The position numbers and the translations under genes were made by a program. This document shows, in pieces, positions 57,853 to 64,000 of a DNA stretch of 64,000 nt. The notes beneath the pieces are model-generated. The model was not told where the DNA came from and made no database searches. It saw only the letters and a list, made by a program, of their open reading frames with translations. The stretch's first letter is position 1; each line of letters begins with the position of its first letter. The DNA is from Humulus lupulus (taxonomy: Eukaryota; Streptophyta; Magnoliopsida; Rosales; Cannabaceae), in contig NC_084797.1 of NCBI RefSeq assembly GCF_963169125.1, positions 104,929,868-104,993,867 on the forward strand. The letters run 5' to 3'.

Positions 57853-60207
57853 TGTAACGACCCAAATTTACTAATAAGGCTTAAGGGCCTTGATTAGTGT
57901 GTCTGGAGGGCATAACTGGATTATTTGTGATTCAATGATTAAAGCATTATATGACTATTTGAATATATGTGATGCATGACTATGTGTATTAGTATGCATG
58001 TAGGCCCTGATTAGGTTAGAAGGGCATAATCGTGATAAATTGTCGAGACCACATTATTATGTGGATATATTTGTAATCTGTGATTCAAGACGATCGTAGT
58101 GAGCGGTTTAGCGAAAAAGTCACGGCGGGGATTTGTACCCGTCACGGGGCGAGCCTGGGGGTATTGATGGGAATTTAGATAGTACACTGGGGTAAATTTT
58201 AACATTTAGGAATATAATTGGTGATTAGTTAGGTATCGGGAAGTAAGCGATAAAAATCAGAGACATTCGAGGAATTAGCGGGAATTGGGTGAAATAACCA
58301 AAATGCCCCTAGGTGGATTCAAAGGCTTAGGAATTGTTGGAGGGTATTGTGGTCATTTGACTTATAAAGGATAGGTATTATTAGGCTTTGTACCTTAGTG
58401 GAATAAGTAAAAGGATTTAGAAGTCTGAAGGAAAAGAAAAGAAAAAGGGAAAAAGGGGAAATTGGAAGTTTATCTTTCTCTCTCTCGGTTTAAGCTTTTC
58501 TTCATTAATTCTTGAGGTCTTTTAGGGCAGAAATTCAGCAAGAGTTAGAGTAGAAGCTTGAGGCTAGGGTCCTTGGTCTAGCTTGAAGAATTAGCAAGGA
58601 TTTAGCAAGAGCAATCCATCCATTTGAGGTAAGGTCTAAGGTTGTCTTTCTTCAGTTTCTGGTTTTATGTAAACAAGGATTTTGAGTTGAGCTTTGGTGG
58701 GAAATCTAGGGAAATTTAAGCTGAGCATTGAGGAGGTGAAGGCTAAGCTAGTGAGGAGGATAACCTAGGTTGAGCTCATCCATCAAAGGTAAGAAACTCT
58801 GGCTTAAGTTATGTAGTTTCAGTTGTTGTTCTTAGTGAGTTTCTGAGCTTTAGGTCCAGCTATGGTGAATTCTTTGATTAGGGGTGCATGTGATTGAGTT
58901 ATATGTTGTTGGGATGTTTGGGATGAGTCGAGGATGTTGGGAGGCTTGCTTTAAAGTTTGGTTGAGGTTTGGTTGGGTTTTGAGTCGGTTTGGCTCAGGA
59001 AAATTCGAAGGAGAAAATGTTGTGCAGGACTGTGCTATGACTAGCGCTACAACGCTAGTCACTGGGCGCTATAGCGCTAGGCCTTGTGCTCTAGGGCATT
59101 TTAGGCTCTTTTTGTAGCGCTCTCCTTAGAGCGCTGTAGCGCTACGCTATTTCCAGAAAGGGGATTTTGGGTTATTTTCAAGGGTTTTTGCCTGGGGGTT
59201 CGGGGTTTGATTCCACAACCCCGTTTGGTGGAATTAGGGCTTCCCGAGGGCTAGGGATTGGTCCCAAGGTTAGGTTTTGGACTTGAGGTTTGGTGTTGAT
59301 TCTGATCTATGGCTGTGACTAGGTGCACGCAAGGGCTCAAGAGGGATCGTGCTTAAGGATCAAGTTGAACAAAGCTAGAAAATCCAAAGGTAAGAAAACT
59401 ACACCCGGTTATGTGGTTGCGATGGGACTAAGAGCTCCCTATATCTGTATGATGTCATAGATGGTATTATTCCACGGGACATGTTATAAATGGCTTAAGG
59501 GTGGCGTAAATATAACTTGCGGACAAGGCGCGGTTTGGCTACTGGTAGCTGAGGACAGCTTAATATTCATTGAGCTCGGTTTAAGCGGGCCGGAGTCAGT
59601 GGGATAAATAGAGGGTGCAGCCTAAGGGTGCTAACCCTAGTTACCATATGTGAATTGATTAATGATATGGAATGATATACTTGGTATTCTGAATACTTGA
59701 TTAACATGAATGCGTAGACTGTTGACTACATGCTTATGCGGTATGAGTTATCTGAATGTCTGTTGAATGATTATGCTCTGTTATTGTGTTTTCTTGCTGG
59801 GCCTTGGCTCATTGGTGCTACGTGGTGCAGGTAAAGGCAAAGGCAAGCTAGACCCACCCTAAGATGGAGAGCTACGGGGCTGAATGTACAAAGTCAGCTG
59901 CTCGGCCGCCACGATCGAGGAGTGGAACAGGACGAAAAATGCTTAACTGTCAGTTTGGCCTTAGAGTGGCAAATCACTGTATTTAAATCTTGAATCTTTT
60001 GTAAAAAATCTTTAACTTATTCCTCTTGGTATCCCATGTAAAAAGAGAATGACTATTTATAAGAAATGCAACTTTTAAGACCGAAATCTTTCAACCCTAG
60101 TTCAACTATAGTTTCAGTAACACGTTTTGAATTAAATGACTTGATTAGAAATTCTTGCACCTTTGTAAACACACAGTGGAACAGTTTTGGCTATCCAGAG
60201 TGTTACA
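57853..60207 (+). mobile_element. S4: Tekay-type Gypsy solo LTR
   Basis: Starts TGTAACGACCCAAATTTAC, ends GTGTTACA; perfect ACATA duplication (57848-57852 and 60208-60212). 2355 bp, no internal domain. It has the AGCGCT palindrome cluster (59040-59144), AGGTAAG at 59388-59394 and GTGCAG/GTAAAGG near 59830. It is closest to the LARD LTRs (same opening 40 bases with few changes). It interrupts K2 only about 110 bases from S3. Confidence 0.93.
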
Positions 60208-62640
60208 ACATATGGATGTTTACGGTCCACTTAATGTACAAGCAAGAAGAGGTAATGAATACTTCGTCACTTTTATTGACAATTATTCAAGATATGGTTA
60301 CCTATACTTAATGAAAAGAAAATCTGAAACTTTTGGAAAGTTCAAAGAATATCAAGCAGAAGCTGAAAAGCAATTAGGTAAGTCACTAAAAGCTCTTCGA
60401 TCTGATCAAGGAGTAGAGTACTTGGATTTTAAATTCAAGGACCATCTGTGTGAGCATGGCATTCAATCCCAACTCACAACACCTGGAACGCCACAGCAAA
60501 ATGGTGTTTCAGAAAGACGGAACAGAACATTATTAGATATGGTTAGATCAATGATGAGTTTCTCATCATTACCACTGTCATTCTGGGGCTATGCGATTCA
60601 ATGTGCTCTATACATATTAAATGTTGTTCCATCTAAGTCTGTCCAAAAGACACCCATAAAATTATGGAATTGTTGTAAATCTAGTTTATACTATTTTCAA
60701 ATTTGGGGGTGTCCTGCACACGTGCTTAAAGGAAAGACCGGGAAGTTGGAATCATGCTCCGAAGTGTCCATGTTTGTTGGATATTCCAAAGAGACCAAAG
60801 GTGGAATTTTCTATAGTCGAAAAGAAAATAAAACATTTGTATTGACAAATGCAACTTTTCTTGAATATGATTATGTCAATAACCACAAACCTCGCAGAAA
60901 GGCTGTTTTGGAGGAGATGATCTTGAATGAAGTTGCAAAGTCACCAGCAATAACCAATGAAAAACGACAATAGGAAACTACTAGTTCTATTCAGAATAGT
61001 AGAGAACCTTGTCGTACTAGGAGGGCCAGTAAGTAACACACACGCTATGAACACGAAGTTCAAATGCTTGTGTCTGACACAAACAAAGACGATCCATTGA
61101 CATTTAAAGATGCAATGAATGATTCTGACAAGGAAAAATGGCAAGAAGCCATGAACCAAGAAATTGAATCGAAGAATTCCAATTCTGTCTGGGTTCTTGG
61201 AGATCTACCTGAGAATATCAAACCCTTGGTTGCAAGTGGATATTCAAGAAGAAAAGAGGAGCGGATGGGAAAGTAGAGACTTTCAAAGCAAGGCCTGTAG
61301 CCAAAGGTTACACACAGAAAGAAGGGGTTGACTATGAAGAAACCTTTTCTCCATTAGCCATGCTCAAATCCATTCGTATACTCTTGTCCATAGCTGCGTG
61401 CATGGATTACGAGATCTGGCAAATGGATATCAAAACAGCTTTTCTGAATGGCTACCTTGACGAAACCATTTACATGTCTCAAGCAGACGGGTTCGAAATA
61501 AAAGATCAAGAGCAAAAGGTTTGCAAGCTTCTTAGGTCCATTCATGGACTCAAACAAGCTTCTAGACTTGGAATCTTTGATGACACAAGTAAAACATTTG
61601 GTTGTTGAACAAAATGTTGACGAACCTTGTGTCTATATTCAAATCAAAGATGGTATAATAGTATTCCTCATTCTTTACATTGATGATATATTACTGATTG
61701 GAAATGATGTAACATCATTATCAAGGGTAAAGAACTGGTTAGCTGAACAATTCCAAATGTAAGATTTGGGAGAAGCCAAGTATGTTCTGGGCATTAAGAT
61801 TCTTGGAGATAAACAGAACAAAATTTAGGCACTGTCTCAAGAAACTTATATATATAAGGAGCTAGAACGCTTTAATAAGCAAAACTCCAAAAAGGGTGAT
61901 ATGCCAACCCATTATGGAGTAATCCTTTCCAAGGAGTAGTGTCCCAAAACACCTCAGGAAGAGGAAAACATGAGACAGTATCCCTATGCCTCAGTAGTAG
62001 GCAGTCTGATGTACTCCATGTTGTGTACAAGACCTGACATTTGTTATGCTGTAGGGATAGTCAGTCGTTATCAATCAAATCCTGTATTGAGTCATTGGAT
62101 TGCAGTGAAGGATATTCTCAAGTATCTTAGAAATACTAGAGATTATATGCTTGTATATTCAGGTGGAGTCCTGAACCCCACTGGTTACACTGATTCTGAT
62201 TTTCAATCAAACAGAGATAGTCGGAAATCGACTTCTAGATCAGTGTTTATTCTTGGAGGAGGAGCATTAGTCTGGCTAAGTATTAAACAAACCAGCATTG
62301 CAGACTCCACCATGGAAGCCGAGTATATAGCGGCTTGTGAAGCTGCTAAGGAGGCTCTGTGGCTCAAAAAGTTCTACTCTGATCTGAAAGTTGTTCCAGA
62401 AGTGGAGAAACCACTTGTTCTTTACTGTGACAACAGTGGAACAGTGGTTAATTCTAATGAACCAAGAAGCCACAAGAGGGGAAAGCATATAGAGCGCAAA
62501 TACCACTTAGTCAGAGAATTCGTACATAGAGGAGATGTGTCCATTCTGAAGTCGTATCAGAACACAACCTGGCAGACCGGTTCACGAAGACGCTTCCTGC
62601 AAGGCAATTCGAGGGTCATGTACCTAATATGGGAATGAGA
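60208..62640 (+). pseudogene. K2 integrase-RT-RNase H remnant
   Basis: Integrase: FVTFIDNYSRYGYLYLM (FIDD usual), ALRSDQGVEYLD (second Asp kept), TPQQNGVSERRN (Glu). A TAG follows EKRQ near 60972. RT resumes with FKDAMNDSDKEKWQEAMNQE; a stop and frameshift fall near 61275, then [20 protein letters not shown], a deletion near 61570, and an intact YIDDILLIGND (about 61680). Further stops lie near 61760, 61827 and 61938. RNase H (61970-62638) is open: STMEAEYIAACEAAKEALW, LYCDNSGTVVNSNEP, KHIERKYHLVREF. It is the best preserved Copia pol 3' half in the window but clearly dead. Confidence 0.92.
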
Positions 62641-62676
62641 AAAATGCCTCACTTTCTTTAAGTATAAGTGGGAGAT

Positions 62677-64000
62677 TGTTAGGAGTGTGTCCTAAAAGCA
62701 TGTAAAAGAAATTTGTTATTTCTATGAATAAATAAATACAATGGTCTATTATTGTTATATTTAGATTATTAAATTATTGTTTGAATAATTTTGTAAATAT
62801 AAGAAAAATTCCATATTCATTATTGAGGATGTGATCTTGTATTAGTACGAGAGAATTAAGATCACATGAATGAATAAAAATAGTCCACAACAACAACAAA
62901 TTAAAGTTATGGAATTCTTTAATTGGGGATGTAAGTACGGTTTGCTGAGTATCATGTTGATACAAATAATCTGGATTCAGATTATTGATGTGCTAAGACA
63001 TCTCAGTAAAGGTGCTTTATGTAATATGATTATATATGACATGGACTGATATGAATAAAAGTCTTTATCCAAAACCCATTTAACAATAAAGACTTGTAAT
63101 TCATATCATAACTGATGATCATTTATAGATCAACCTAAATCCTGAGTGTTCACGAACTCCTGTTCATGTTTATTAAATCTTTTGATTCATTCGTTAAGGT
63201 CTCTTCATAGAATGAGGCTAATGACTTTTGTTTTGGAGATTTAATATCATGGATGGCTGGGAACATGTATCAACAATACAGAATCTAATATTTCCTATCA
63301 GATCGTATATTAGTTCCCTTAAGGGTTAATTCTGGAACTGAATGATTTTGAGCTCAAGTCTATAATTGGATTATAGATTAATTATTCACTAGTGAATTAA
63401 TGGTACTTAAGGAATAAGAAGTAAATTAGAAAGGAAAAATGGTAATTCATCCATTCTAATTTATGAACTAATTAATTAATTAGAGGGTTGAACTATTGTA
63501 AGATGGTTATATTAATGGACGACTTAAGATAAGATTTCTGTAGAAGTATATCTACAACATAAAGAGTGAAATTATGAATTTATAGTGGGGAATTATCAGA
63601 ATTAATAAATTAACTATTATAATTAAAGAGTTTAATTATTTAGTTACAATTTATTCGAGCTTAATGTTATAGGTCCATGGTTCCCGAAATGGCTCAAACA
63701 AACACTGACAAAGGTGAATACAAAAATGGGCAAAAGGACTTATTTGATAAGTAAAAATATTTTTCTATCCAACAAACATAATTATTGTATGATTATGTGT
63801 AATTAATTAATTGAGAATTAATTAATTATTTGATTTAACAAAAATATAATTAAATTGAATTAATTTATATTTGGGATTTTTGGTATTTAAATAATAAGAA
63901 AAAATTGGGAAAAATCACATGCATTCCTTGGCATGTGGTACACGTGTAGCACAGTGCACAGTCACTGTGCTACACTCATAAGAGGCTCTAGGTAGTTTCC
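62677..64000 (+). mobile_element. K2 3' LTR, cut by window end
   Basis: Starts TGTTAGGAGTGTGTCC after the polypurine tract AAGTGGGAGAT. It is much closer to the K3 LTR than to K2's own 5' LTR (for example AATGAGGCTAATGACTTTTGTTTTGG and TATCATGGATGGCTGGGAAC-type stretches, partly given, match K3 at 10040-10100). A 13-bp perfect hairpin lies at 63945-63976 with a 6-base loop, preceded by a smaller one (CACATGC ... GCATGTG, 63917-63938). The remaining third of the LTR is outside the window. Confidence 0.85.

Larger units (their letters stand above)
29708..64000 (+). mobile_element. K2: Copia element, runs off window
   Basis: Plus-strand order: 5' LTR lacking its first ~75 bases (29708-31840), very short leader, gag-protease (31869-32698), S3 insertion, a short GAG-pre-integrase piece (57737-57852), S4 insertion, integrase-RT-RNase H (60208-62640), polypurine tract, 3' LTR (62677 onward). 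Coding sequence continues in register across S3 and S4 after allowing for the 5-bp duplications, so this is one element. Its two LTRs belong to different subfamilies. Confidence 0.88.

Overview
The window is plant nuclear DNA, almost certainly from a dicot, and consists almost entirely of nested LTR retrotransposons. I found no host protein-coding gene, tRNA or rRNA gene. Evidence for a plant: chromodomain-bearing Gypsy (Tekay/Del-type) and dual-RNase-H Gypsy (Tat-type) polyproteins, Tnt1/Angela-like Copia polyproteins with 2 kb LTRs, an initiator-Met-tRNA primer site, and stop codons of the kind produced by deamination of methylated C. The style of the repeats (e.g. AGCGCT palindromes inside Tekay LTRs) reminds me of Cannabaceae, but that is only an impression.

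Layout. (1) 1-4799: 3' part of a long Gypsy-type LTR, interrupted by a Tat-type solo LTR, S1 (1759-2904, TSD ACACC). (2) 4800-11564: plus-strand Copia K3 lacking its 5' LTR, with decayed gag-pol and a 3' LTR split by Tat-type solo LTR S2 (8321-9830, TSD ACTTC), which carries a 33-bp minisatellite. (3) 11565-12654: minus-strand Gypsy RT/RNase H fragment (GD). (4) 12655-about 29697: minus-strand Copia K1; its reverse transcriptase is split by a Copia solo LTR, K4 (15674-26808), itself split by a complete Tekay/Del chromovirus, GA (15851-25130, TSD CTTAT). (5) 29708-64000: plus-strand Copia K2, head to head with K1 and running off the window. K2 is split by two solo LTRs: S3 (32699-57736, TSD AGAAC) and S4 (57853-60207, TSD ACATA). 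S3 contains a complete Tat-lineage element, TAT1 (32898-56005, TSD GTTAC, minus strand). TAT1 in turn contains a young non-autonomous LARD-like element with Tekay-style LTRs (36196-45713). The deepest nest is therefore K2 > S3 > TAT1 > LARD.

How the parts work. Each autonomous element once made Gag, protease, reverse transcriptase, RNase H and integrase; all copies here are broken. TAT1 also carries a gene on the opposite strand, between pol and its 3' LTR. That gene encodes a protein resembling the 'putative gypsy type transposon' family with a coiled-coil tail, has its own TATA box and probable introns, and lies beside a 119-bp minisatellite of 18-19 units. The LARD has intact-looking LTRs, a primer site and a polypurine tract but no recognisable protein; its signals resemble the Tekay type, so it probably depended on a Tekay-like helper.

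The observations I rate highest are the antisense gene plus minisatellite of TAT1, the mismatched LTRs of K2, the identical gag deletion in K1 and K2 with their head-to-head junction, the LARD with its duplicated internal 3' end, and the conserved leader boxes and juxtaposed splice-site motifs in the Copia and Tekay non-coding regions.
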